NCBI GenBank assembly: GCA_005792865.1
Contig: SXQR01000062.1
Span: 1-7,224 of the forward strand
Reading direction: 5' to 3'
DNA from: Flavobacterium sp.
GTDB taxonomy: Bacteria > Bacteroidota > Bacteroidia > Flavobacteriales > Flavobacteriaceae
Length of the DNA stretch: 7,224 nucleotides
Every line of letters begins with the position of its first letter. Position 1 is the first letter of the stretch. The notes under the pieces were generated by a model that searched no databases, had not been told where the DNA came from, and saw only the letters and a program-made list of their open reading frames with translations. The position numbers and the translations under genes were made by a program. Positions 1 through 7,084 of this stretch are shown piece after piece.

Positions 1-1
1 T

Positions 2-1720
2 CCGCAACGGGCCTGCGGAATTATTCACGAGCGCATCAAAAATGGACGTAATTCTCAGCGTTACGTTGTGTGCCTGGAACGCATTGGCAAAATTCGCTGC
101 ACCGGCAAGATCCTGCTGAATGTAAAAGGCGAATTGTCACCAATGCCGCCGGGGGCACGCATAATCTTTGAAACGCGCTTTGTTCCCAATCGCAATCCGT
201 TAAATCCAGGGCAATTTGACTACAAAAGTTATCTTGAAAATCAAACCATCCACGCGCAGGCTTACGTGGAATCGTCTTCGCTTATCGCCGGTGCAAGCGC
301 GGGGGGCTGGCGTTTCCACTTTGACCGCGTTCGGCAAAGGGCTATGTCGGGCATCGCGGCTTCAGGAATGACGGCCGATGCTATGGCCGTACTCAATGCC
401 TTGGTATTGGGACAGCGCCAGGAACTGGACCGCGGTCTCATTCGTGACTATGAAATCGCGGGTGCGGTGCACATCCTGTCAGTATCGGGACTTCACGTCG
501 GGTTCGTAATGATGGCAATCGGAATGCTTTTGCGCCCGCTCCCCAAAAATGCACACGGCCGAGTGACAAGACTGCTCGTCCAATGGTCATGCCTGTGGGG
601 ATTTGCGGCGTTGACCGGCCTTTCGCCGTCGGTGGTGCGGTCGGCGGCAATGTTCTCCCTGTTGGCAGCAGGCGAATCGTTGCGCAGGCCGCAAAACAGG
701 TTTCACACGTTGATGGTATCGGCGTTGCTCATCTTATTGGCCGACCCCTCGCTCTTGCGTGATGTGGGTTTTCAATTAAGTTATGCAGCCGTAATTTTCA
801 TCGTTTGGCTCTACCCCCGATTGCGCGAAATCTGGAGCCCTGGAAACGCCTTGCTGCAATATATAAGGGACATTCTTGCGGTTTCAATCGCGGCACAGGC
901 GGGAACGCTCCCGTTGTGCCTCTATTATTTCCACCAATTTCCGGGACTTTTCCTTCTAACCAATCTGGTCGTGATCCCTTTGGTGACCATAATTATGCTC
1001 CTTGGATTGCTTGTCATTGCCATCGCTATCTTTACGCCCGTTCCCAAACCCTTGATCGCGATTATCGAAAACTGCATCAGGTTGATGAACGGCGCCATTT
1101 CAAAAATCGCATCGGTAGATAAGCTTACATTGCCAGACCTGCCATGTACGCTCAATATGGCAATCGCATTATCAATTGTAATTTGCGCAATTTCATTCCT
1201 GATCTGGCGTCCGACAAAACAAAGGGCAATCGCAACGATTGTTGCGGTGTTACTGTTCCAGGCGACGGTACTCCATGATAGGCGACGCGCATTTTCAACA
1301 TCGGAACTCATTGTTTTCCACGACAGGAAATCCCACGCGATCGCGGTACGCCATGGCCGGATTATCAAAGCCTCTTGCGATTCACCGAACGAGTTTTTGC
1401 TAAGGCCCTACAGGATTCAGGCGCTCGCCGATAAACAATTGGCCGCGCCCGCCTCCGCACTCCTTTACTTTGCTGGAAAAAAGATCCTGGTCGCGCGAAA
1501 AGAAACGGCATGGGCCAACGTGCGACCCGATATCCTGATACTTACCGGATCCCCAGAAATGAACCTCGAGCGGGTCCTTGAGCAATCTAGACCGCAAGTG
1601 ATCGTCGCCGATGGCACAAACTTTAAGTCCTATGTTAGAAGATGGTCAACAACCTGCCAAAAAAAGAAAATCCCTTTCCACTCCACGAGCGAAAAGGGAT
1701 ATTTCAAAATTTCGGGATGA
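2..1720 (+). CDS. comEC: ComEC/Rec2-family DNA uptake channel protein, 5'-truncated by window edge
   Basis: Inner-membrane channel expected to carry single-stranded DNA into the cytoplasm during natural transformation. The reading frame is open to the left edge (572 codons seen), so the GTG at 68 is not taken as the start; probably about 100 N-terminal residues, including the first membrane helices, are missing. Counting from base 2, residues 1 to ~85 match the end of the OB-like DUF4131 region (NPGQFDYKSYL). Residues ~125-400 are the polytopic Competence domain, with ALVLGQRQEL, HILSVSGLHVG (from residue 157) and LTGLSPSVVRSAAMF (from residue 204), all hallmarks of the family. The C-terminal ~155 residues are soluble and end in a Bacteroidota-type block (VIADGTNFKSYV-like, then IPFHSTSEKGYF). 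They look like a degenerate metallo-beta-lactamase fold: no HxHxDH zinc motif is visible. It converges with the thioredoxin gene with no intervening base. The family call is firm; actual competence of the host is inference. Confidence 0.93.
   Translation, partial: PQRACGIIHERIKNGRNSQRYVVCLERIGKIRCTGKILLNVKGELSPMPPGARIIFETRFVPNRNPLNPGQFDYKSYLENQTIHAQAYVESSSLIAGASAGGWRFHFDRVRQRAMSGIAASGMTADAMAVLNALVLGQRQELDRGLIRDYEIAGAVHILSVSGLHVGFVMMAIGMLLRPLPKNAHGRVTRLLVQWSCLWGFAALTGLSPSVVRSAAMFSLLAAGESLRRPQNRFHTLMVSALLILLADPSLLRDVGFQLSYAAVIFIVWLYPRLREIWSPGNALLQYIRDILAVSIAAQAGTLPLCLYYFHQFPGLFLLTNLVVIPLVTIIMLLGLLVIAIAIFTPVPKPLIAIIENCIRLMNGAISKIASVDKLTLPDLPCTLNMAIALSIVICAISFLIWRPTKQRAIATIVAVLLFQATVLHDRRRAFSTSELIVFHDRKSHAIAVRHGRIIKASCDSPNEFLLRPYRIQALADKQLAAPASALLYFAGKKILVARKETAWANVRPDILILTGSPEMNLERVLEQSRPQVIVADGTNFKSYVRRWSTTCQKKKIPFHSTSEKGYFKISG
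1659..1700 (-). terminator. Strong intrinsic terminator of the - strand operon, inside comEC
   Basis: Read on the - strand, bases 1700 to 1670 can fold as a continuous 14-pair stem with a GUG loop (arms ATCCCTTTTCGCTC and GAGTGGAAAGGGAT, two of the pairs being G-U). The U-rich run UUUCUUUUUUU (1669-1659) follows directly. It starts 20 bases past the thioredoxin stop codon. On the + strand the two G-U pairs become C-A mismatches and the downstream sequence (ATTTCAAAATTTC) is only weakly U-rich. It should therefore act mainly on leftward transcripts, with at best weak action on comEC mRNA. Termination has not been shown; the fold was done by eye. Confidence 0.85.
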
Positions 1721-2179
1721 TTATTTCCCTATGATCTTATTTGCGCCTTCAAGCCACTTTGACGGGCCGCCGGCGACATATCCGGTACTGCCCAGGCGTT
1801 CAAAAGTCAGCTTGCCGTCCTTTCGGGTGGCATTGGCGATCCAAACGGTGGGATAACCCTGCACCTGGAAGGCCTGCTGCATTTCCATATTTTGTTTTTG
1901 CAATTCGGGGGTCATCGGTGAACGGCGAGGAAAGTCGAGTTCTACGAGTACCACGTTTTCCTTGGCCCAGGCGGCAAATTCCGGGGTCTTCAAGACTTCC
2001 TTCTGGAGCCGGATGCACCAACCGCACCAGTCACTTCCGGTGAAGAACAAAAGTAGCGGCTTCTTGGTCTTGGCCGAAATCTCGGCGGCTTTGTTCAAAT
2101 CTGTGTGCCAGGCGATATCCTGGGCTTGTGCGGCAAATGAGCCGGCCACGAGAAACAACGTTAGGATAAATTTTTTCAT
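1721..2179 (-). CDS. Secreted thioredoxin-fold protein (Thioredoxin_7 type, CGWC)
   Basis: A 152-residue exported thiol-disulfide protein. Residues 1-19 are a type I signal peptide: MKK, a hydrophobic core, and a likely cut after AQA before Q20. There is no lipobox cysteine. The mature part has the fold's hallmarks: PLLLFFTGSDWCGWC with the redox pair C52/C55, and the cis-proline loop GYPTVW (P110). About 50 residues separate the active site from the cis-proline, and a hydrophilic segment (residues ~85-103) lies in that stretch. The CGWC dipeptide and short length fit the DUF255/Thioredoxin_7-like periplasmic reductases or isomerases of Bacteroidota better than cytosolic TrxA (CGPC). The partner is unknown. 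It is the last gene of the - strand run, 54 bases after POT-C, with an A-rich leader and no Shine-Dalgarno. Its stop TAA (1723-1721) abuts the comEC stop TGA (1718-1720). A role in folding or repair of exported enzymes such as the upstream peptidase is only a guess. Confidence 0.9.
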   Translation of the reverse strand: MKKFILTLFLVAGSFAAQAQDIAWHTDLNKAAEISAKTKKPLLLFFTGSDWCGWCIRLQKEVLKTPEFAAWAKENVVLVELDFPRRSPMTPELQKQNMEMQQAFQVQGYPTVWIANATRKDGKLTFERLGSTGYVAGGPSKWLEGANKIIGK

Positions 2180-2233
2180 AATGATTTTTTATGCGCGCCG
2201 CATTTGGCAAATACGGTGCCGAAAATTAGCGAT
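2180..2233 (-). other. POT-C to thioredoxin intergenic leader with small hairpin
   Basis: A 54-base spacer on the - strand transcript. It contains a short perfect hairpin (ATGCG, loop GCG, CGCAT at 2203-2191) followed by AAAAAA and then the thioredoxin ATG at 2179. The tract after the stem is A, not U, so it is not a terminator for the - strand. No good Bacteroidota -7 box (TAnnTTTG) with a -33 TTG was found; TAATTTTC is the nearest match and has no convincing partner. The A-rich stretch just before the start codon is typical of Bacteroidota initiation regions. The thioredoxin gene most likely depends on readthrough from the POT genes. Confidence 0.4.
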
Positions 2234-3748
2234 TTATTTGACATCCTGCATCAGTTTTTTGACCCATGGCGCGAGCAGGATAAGGGCTACGCCGGCAATG
2301 GCCGCATAAATGGCCAAAACCTTGTATCCTTCGGTATAGACTTCAAGTTGCTGGAGGTTGGTGAGCCCCTGCGAATCCTGTGCGATCCCGGCGCCCAGAA
2401 GCCCGGCGAAATATTGCCCGTAGGCACTCGCCAGGAACCACATGCCCATCATGACAGCCTGCATCCGCGCGGGAGAAAGTTTGGTCATGGCCGACATCCC
2501 TATTGGCGACACGCACAATTCACCAAATGTGATCACCAGCCAACCGAGCGTGAAAATATCAAGCGAAGTGACGCCCTGCAGATCGGCGAAAAACCTCGTG
2601 TAATAAAATACGTAAAACCCGCCCGCAAGGAACAGGAAGCCCAGCCCGAACTTCACGATCGTATTGGGCTCGACCCTGCGGCGCGCCATGAACAGCCAGA
2701 CCATTCCCACCAGCGCGGCGAATATGATCACGAAAAGTGAATTGGCCGAATTGTTCACCCCGTTGGGATCGACTTCCACCCCTAATAACGTGTTTTCCAG
2801 GTTGTTCGCCGCGAACAGGCTCAGCGATCCGCCGCTTTGTTCAAAAAACGCCCAGAAGACGATGGAGAAAAGGATGAAGATCAGGGCCGCAGTGAGCTTG
2901 CCGTTTTCCGCAGCGGAGAAATTTCGCATTTCCCAAAACAGATACAACAGGGCGCATGGCCCGATGATATACATGAAAAGGTCGGTATAACCCGGATTCG
3001 ATACCAGAAGGATGATGAGCGGAACCACGGCCAGAGAACCCACATAGGTTATGATTTCATAGGTACTGCGGCGTTTCTTGTCCAAATTCGCCAGCGGTGA
3101 AATGCCGATGCTCGCAAGGCTCTTCTGCGTCTGCACGAAAGTGAGCAGACTGATGATCATGACTACCGCCGCAAATCCGAATGCGACGTTCCAGCGAAGC
3201 TCCTGTGGAACGATTCCGCCCAGCATGGTGCCATTGGCAACGGCTATGCAGAGGTATCCGCCAATGAGCGCGCCCAGGTTGACGCCCATGTAAAAGAAGG
3301 AGAATCCCGCATCGCGGCGCGGATCGCCCTCACGGTACAAGCGTCCCACCATCGTCGAGATATTGGGTTTGAAATAGCCGGTCCCGATGATCGTGAAGGC
3401 AATGCCCTCAAAGAAAAATTGCCTGGGGTCAATCGCGAGGATAATGCTCCCGACGATCATGAGCAGGCCGCCCCAAAAGAGCGACTTGCGGTACCCGAGG
3501 ATCTTGTCGGCAAAAAGCCCGCCGATGAAGGTAAAGGCATAGACGAAAGCCTGCGTCGCACCGTACTGGAGGTTGGCAACCACATCGTTCATGCCGAGCT
3601 GCGTCACCATGAAGATCACGAGCATGCCGCGCATTCCGTAAAAACAGAAACGCTCCCACATCTCGCTGAAGAACAGGTACCACAGTTGCTTTGGGTAGCG
3701 TCCCTTGAAATCGTGGATATCGGTAATGTCGGCTATGGGATGATCCAT
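2234..3748 (-). CDS. POT/PTR2-family proton-dependent oligopeptide transporter (POT-C)
   Basis: A 504-residue MFS symporter that should import di- and tripeptides with protons across the inner membrane. The TM1 motif ExxERF is present as E29, E32, R33 (SEMWERFCFYGMRG). The first PTR2 signature is GGLFADKILGYR (from residue 76) and the second is FFYMGVNLGA (from 151). The conserved TM4 lysine is K127 in GYFKPN. TM7 has FWAFFEQSGGS with E303, and TM10 has FGELCVSPIGMS with E410, the residue that binds the peptide N-terminus in structurally studied POTs. The hydrophobic pattern fits 14 helices, including the extra HA/HB pair of bacterial members (~232-272). It is the most compact of the three and has no large loop insert. 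Its ATG (3748-3746) shares one base with the POT-B stop TAA (TAATG), which supports this start and suggests translational coupling. The exact substrate range cannot be told. Confidence 0.95.
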   Translation of the reverse strand: MDHPIADITDIHDFKGRYPKQLWYLFFSEMWERFCFYGMRGMLVIFMVTQLGMNDVVANLQYGATQAFVYAFTFIGGLFADKILGYRKSLFWGGLLMIVGSIILAIDPRQFFFEGIAFTIIGTGYFKPNISTMVGRLYREGDPRRDAGFSFFYMGVNLGALIGGYLCIAVANGTMLGGIVPQELRWNVAFGFAAVVMIISLLTFVQTQKSLASIGISPLANLDKKRRSTYEIITYVGSLAVVPLIILLVSNPGYTDLFMYIIGPCALLYLFWEMRNFSAAENGKLTAALIFILFSIVFWAFFEQSGGSLSLFAANNLENTLLGVEVDPNGVNNSANSLFVIIFAALVGMVWLFMARRRVEPNTIVKFGLGFLFLAGGFYVFYYTRFFADLQGVTSLDIFTLGWLVITFGELCVSPIGMSAMTKLSPARMQAVMMGMWFLASAYGQYFAGLLGAGIAQDSQGLTNLQQLEVYTEGYKVLAIYAAIAGVALILLAPWVKKLMQDVK

Positions 3749-3750
3749 TA
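3746..3750 (-). promoter_or_regulatory. TAATG stop-start overlap, POT-B to POT-C
   Basis: On the - strand the POT-B stop TAA (3750-3748) and the POT-C start ATG (3748-3746) share one A. There is no room for a separate promoter. A weak AAGG lies about 9 bases before the ATG, within the last POT-B codons. Terminating ribosomes could re-initiate here; this coupling is inferred from geometry. Confidence 0.7.
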
Positions 3751-5406
3751 TTTGATGCCTTTTTCGGCCATGACTTTATTGAGGTTTTTCAACAATGCGA
3801 ACATCAGCAACGTCGCGCACATCAGAAGCACGAAATTTACCCAGAAAAAGTCGGCCTTGTTCTCATAGGTGTCCCACATGGAGGCCAGGACGCCGCTTAA
3901 TTTGTTCCCGATAGAAGTCGAAAGGAACCAGCCTCCCATCATCAGCGAGGTAATGTTTACCGGGCTGAGCTTCGAAACGATGGAAAGCCCCATCGGGCTG
4001 AGAAAGAGTTCCCCTATCGTGATCACGCCGTAATTGGCCACGAGCCACCAGACGCTGACCTTTTCGGTCCCGTTCTCGCCAATCTTGACCGCGGCGATCA
4101 TCACCAGCACCGAGAGTGCCGATACCAGGAGCCCGAAGGCGATCTTGGTGGGTGTAGAGGGCTCGCGGTTGCGCTGGCGCAGATAAGTAAAGAATGCGAC
4201 CACAAGCGGCGTCAGGATGATGACCCAGCCGGGGTTGATGGACTGGCTCAGGTTGGTGGCCCAAAGGGTAACCGATGAACCTTCGGCGGGTAGCTTTTCC
4301 TTTTCCACATTGCGGAAATAAAGCGGATAATTGACTTCCCTGACCACTTCACCGTCCTTTTTTATCAATCGGAACTGCTCGTCATAAAGCGCGACCGAAT
4401 CGCGTTTGTACTCTGTATCGCCGGCCAGTTTGAGTGCCGAGAATGCCGCACCCGTGGTTCCGGTCACTTCCCTGTCTGTGTAGCGGTCAGCCCATGTCGT
4501 GAGCGCCGAACCATTGAGCTTGAACACGGCCCAGAACAAGATCACGACCGCAAAAATGGCGAGCAATGCCCCAATGGGCCGCTTGTCTTCGGGTTTGGCC
4601 TTGAAATAAAGCGACGCATAGAAGACGATTACAGGTATGCACGCAAAGATGAAGGCGTCGGTGGAATCCGAACCAAAGATGAAGGCATCGGGATTGGCTT
4701 CAGAATATACGCCCTTGAGCAACCATCCGATCACGCCGAAAATCACCGACGGAACCAGGATGAACAGCACGATCTTGTAAAAAGGCATGTCGCCCGGCTG
4801 TGTTCCCTTTTTGTGATCGTAACCCTTATAATATTTTGTGCCAAGCATGAACACGATCACGCCGATGAACATCCCGACTCCGGCCGCCATGAAGGCGTAT
4901 TGCCAGCCCAACAGGATCTGCAGCGCGGCACCAAAGAAATTACAGATGAACGCACCGACATTGATGCCCATGTAAAAGATGTTGTAGCCTTCGTCCTTCT
5001 TTTCGCGGTATTGGTCATTGGAATAGAAATTTCCCAATAACGTGGAAATGTTTGGCTTGAAGAATCCGTTCCCCACGATCACGAACGTCATGGCGATGTA
5101 CAGCACCTCAATGGAATGGATGCCCATCAGGAAATACCCGACACCCATCAGCACGCCGCCGATGATGATCGACCAGCGGTATCCGAGGTAACGGTCGGCG
5201 ACGAGGCCGCCGATGAACGGGGTAAGAAAAACAAGTGCGATAAAGGTTCCGTAAAGGTCGGACGCTTCTTTTTCGGTCATCGCAAAACCGGCTTCGACAT
5301 CCTTGAGATACAGCGTGAAGATGCCGATCATCAAATAATAGCCGAAGCGTTCCCACATCTCAGAAAGGAACAGGTACGGAAGCGCCTTTGGATGTTTGCT
5401 CCACAT
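3748..5406 (-). CDS. Divergent POT-family peptide transporter with TM7 Glu-to-Lys and periplasmic insert (POT-B)
   Basis: A 552-residue POT-family MFS symporter. It keeps the TM1 ExxER triad (E16, E19, R20 in SEMWERFGYY), GGLVADRYLGYR (from residue 66), the second signature NIFYMGINVGAF (from 142), K117 in GFFKPN, and the TM10 motif IGELFLSPMGLS with E466. It departs from its neighbours in TM7: FWAVFKLNGSAL puts K296 where POT-A and POT-C have the glutamate of FEQ. Between TM7 and TM8 it carries about 75 extra hydrophilic residues (~308-385) rich in charged residues, predicted to face the periplasm. TM8 starts near NPGWVIILTPLVVAFF (391). This resembles the Bacteroidota/Planctomycetes-type POT subfamily with an INPxFVxxLTPLVV motif, recalled from memory and not checked. 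Its ATG lies one base after the POT-A stop, which supports this start. Altered proton coupling or substrate charge preference is inference. Confidence 0.93.
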   Translation of the reverse strand: MWSKHPKALPYLFLSEMWERFGYYLMIGIFTLYLKDVEAGFAMTEKEASDLYGTFIALVFLTPFIGGLVADRYLGYRWSIIIGGVLMGVGYFLMGIHSIEVLYIAMTFVIVGNGFFKPNISTLLGNFYSNDQYREKKDEGYNIFYMGINVGAFICNFFGAALQILLGWQYAFMAAGVGMFIGVIVFMLGTKYYKGYDHKKGTQPGDMPFYKIVLFILVPSVIFGVIGWLLKGVYSEANPDAFIFGSDSTDAFIFACIPVIVFYASLYFKAKPEDKRPIGALLAIFAVVILFWAVFKLNGSALTTWADRYTDREVTGTTGAAFSALKLAGDTEYKRDSVALYDEQFRLIKKDGEVVREVNYPLYFRNVEKEKLPAEGSSVTLWATNLSQSINPGWVIILTPLVVAFFTYLRQRNREPSTPTKIAFGLLVSALSVLVMIAAVKIGENGTEKVSVWWLVANYGVITIGELFLSPMGLSIVSKLSPVNITSLMMGGWFLSTSIGNKLSGVLASMWDTYENKADFFWVNFVLLMCATLLMFALLKNLNKVMAEKGIK

Positions 5407-5410
5407 ATTA
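5404..5410 (-). promoter_or_regulatory. TAATATG stop-start junction, POT-A to POT-B
   Basis: On the - strand the POT-A stop TAA (5410-5408) is followed after a single T by the POT-B ATG (5406-5404). No purine-rich Shine-Dalgarno is seen in the last POT-A codons. The spacing fits coupled translation of one mRNA. Confidence 0.65.
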
Positions 5411-7084
5411 TCGGACGCCGTGCATCATTTTCTTCAACTTCGGCGTAAGCGCAAAAAGGATGACCGCCGCGATTCCGCAAAGGATCACGAACACCATGAA
5501 GAATTCAAAGAGGTTGGTGATCTCAAAACCCGCAAAAACCGGATTGCTTGCACTGATCTGGCTGTCTTCAAGCATTTTGGCCTGTTCGGCCGTGAGCGTC
5601 ACGCGCTTGTCCAGAACGGCCTGCAGGTCAATGCCCATTTCCTTAGCGCGGTTGAACTTGTCACCGGTTGCGGGAAGGATCGATCCCAAAGTACCCGCCA
5701 GGGCATATCCCGCGGCGTTGGAGAGGAAGAACACGCCGTAAAGCAGTGATGAAAAGCGCTTCGGTGACAGTTTGCCCACCAGGGAAAGCCCGATCGGTGA
5801 AAGGCAAAGCTCGGCACAGGTCTGGATGAAATACAGGAGGATCAGCCATTTGATGGCCAACAGCCCGTCGTTGCCAAGGTCCTTTACATTATAGGCGATG
5901 ATGAAATAGCTCAGCGCGATCAAGGCCAGTCCGATGGATTGTTTCATCGGCGAGATCGGCTCGCGCCCGTTGGCCCTGAGTTTGTCCCAAAGCATCGAGA
6001 ACGGGATGGCCAGCGCGACGACGAAGATTCCGTTGAAGATCTGCACCATTGAGGGCGGCATCTGCCATCCGAGGAAATTGCGGTCGGTCTGGTTATCGGC
6101 AATGAACGTCAGGGAAGAACCCGCCTGCTCGAACGCCGCCCAGAAGAAGATGATGAAGAACGCCACGATGTAGATCACGAAGATCCGGTCGCGCTCCACT
6201 TTGGTAAGCGATGAATCCGATACGATAAGCCCGGCGAGGGTAAGTCCGCTCGAATAGATCAGCGTATAGATCAGGTTCTGGTCAAAAACCAGGTGGATGA
6301 TGGCCCCGAAAACAAAGAACGCGACCACGGCAAGGCCCAGCGATTTGCTTGAGAAAACCGCCTTTTGCGATTCACCTTCCTCGAAATCCGAAGATTCGTT
6401 CTTGGACGGAAGCCCTCCAAGCGGACGGCCTTCGGGCGAAACAACGTACTTGTCCTTAAGTGCATAGAAAAGTACGGTTCCCAGGATCATCGCGATACCT
6501 GCGGCGAGGAAGCCCCATTTGAAGGCATGAACGTCGCGGATCCCGCCGGCGTCCTTGACATCGCCCACCAAAGGGCATATCAGTTGGCCCAGGAACGCCC
6601 CGATGTTGATTCCCATGTAGAAAATCGTGAACGCGGTGTCGAGCTTGCTCTTTTCCTGTTTCGGATAAAGGCTTCCCACCATTGCCGAGATGTTCGGCTT
6701 GAAAAAACCGTTACCAAAAACGATGATGCCCAACGCCGTCCACATCAGGATATTGGCCAGTCCGAGGTCGGTCCCAAAAACACTCGCCGAGGCAAACAAC
6801 AAAAGCTGGCCGATGGCCATCATGAGACCGCCGAGCATGATGCAGTTGCGGTTACCGAAGAAACGGTCGGCGATGAAACCGCCCAGCATTGGGGTCAGGT
6901 AACAAAGTCCGAGGAAACCACCGTAAATAATGGACGCTTCCTCCTCCTTCATCACAAGTGCGTTGACCATGAACAACGTGAGGATGGCGCGCATCCCGTA
7001 AAAGTTGAACCGTTCCCACATTTCTGTGCCAAAGAGCACCCAAAGTCCCTTGGGATGTCCTGATTTCACCTGAGTTTCTGTCAT
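5408..7084 (-). CDS. POT/PTR2-family proton-dependent oligopeptide transporter (POT-A)
   Basis: A 558-residue proton/peptide symporter, first of the three POT genes in transcription order. It has E21, E24, R25 in TM1 (TEMWERFNFYGMRA), the first PTR2 signature GGFIADRFFGNRN (from 68), K129 in GFFKPN, the second signature FTIFYMGINIGAF (152-164), TM7 FWAAFEQAGSS with E319, and TM10 CAELCLSPIGLS with E425. All classical catalytic positions are thus intact. Two hydrophilic extensions stand out. One is an acidic, serine-rich loop (~215-245) after TM6 on the expected cytoplasmic side. The other is a ~50-residue segment (~472-520) before the final helix, on the expected periplasmic side. The start ATG follows the peptidase stop by 36 bases, with A/T-rich sequence and no Shine-Dalgarno. 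The context beside a dipeptidyl peptidase suggests uptake of its products. Specificity is not readable from sequence. Confidence 0.95.
   Translation of the reverse strand: MTETQVKSGHPKGLWVLFGTEMWERFNFYGMRAILTLFMVNALVMKEEEASIIYGGFLGLCYLTPMLGGFIADRFFGNRNCIMLGGLMMAIGQLLLFASASVFGTDLGLANILMWTALGIIVFGNGFFKPNISAMVGSLYPKQEKSKLDTAFTIFYMGINIGAFLGQLICPLVGDVKDAGGIRDVHAFKWGFLAAGIAMILGTVLFYALKDKYVVSPEGRPLGGLPSKNESSDFEEGESQKAVFSSKSLGLAVVAFFVFGAIIHLVFDQNLIYTLIYSSGLTLAGLIVSDSSLTKVERDRIFVIYIVAFFIIFFWAAFEQAGSSLTFIADNQTDRNFLGWQMPPSMVQIFNGIFVVALAIPFSMLWDKLRANGREPISPMKQSIGLALIALSYFIIAYNVKDLGNDGLLAIKWLILLYFIQTCAELCLSPIGLSLVGKLSPKRFSSLLYGVFFLSNAAGYALAGTLGSILPATGDKFNRAKEMGIDLQAVLDKRVTLTAEQAKMLEDSQISASNPVFAGFEITNLFEFFMVFVILCGIAAVILFALTPKLKKMMHGVR

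Noticed and set aside
68..70. GTG at 68 as the comEC start
   Set aside because: The frame is open upstream to the window edge and residues before it fit the N-terminal OB-like region, so the gene starts outside the window.
925..1368. 147-codon open frame on the - strand inside comEC
   Set aside because: Overlaps the conserved Competence domain coding region. It has no recognisable family and no promoter, so it is treated as a shadow.
1611..1856. 81-codon + strand frame bridging comEC and the thioredoxin gene
   Set aside because: Out of frame with comEC and antisense to the thioredoxin gene, with low-complexity basic composition. Nothing supports translation.
2191..2203. Small hairpin ATGCG/CGCAT as a terminator after POT-C
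   Set aside because: Only five base pairs, and on the - strand it is followed by A residues, not U. It cannot be a standard intrinsic terminator for the operon.
2204..2740. 178-codon open frame on the + strand opposite the POT-C 3' end
   Set aside because: Antisense shadow: composition is odd, no domain is seen, and it starts in the intergenic leader of the real gene without a plausible initiation region.
6365..7063. 232-codon open frame on the + strand opposite POT-A
   Set aside because: It lies fully antisense to a POT gene with all family motifs. The translation is hydrophilic and His/Glu/Arg-rich with no recognisable domain, as expected from antisense reading of membrane-protein codons.
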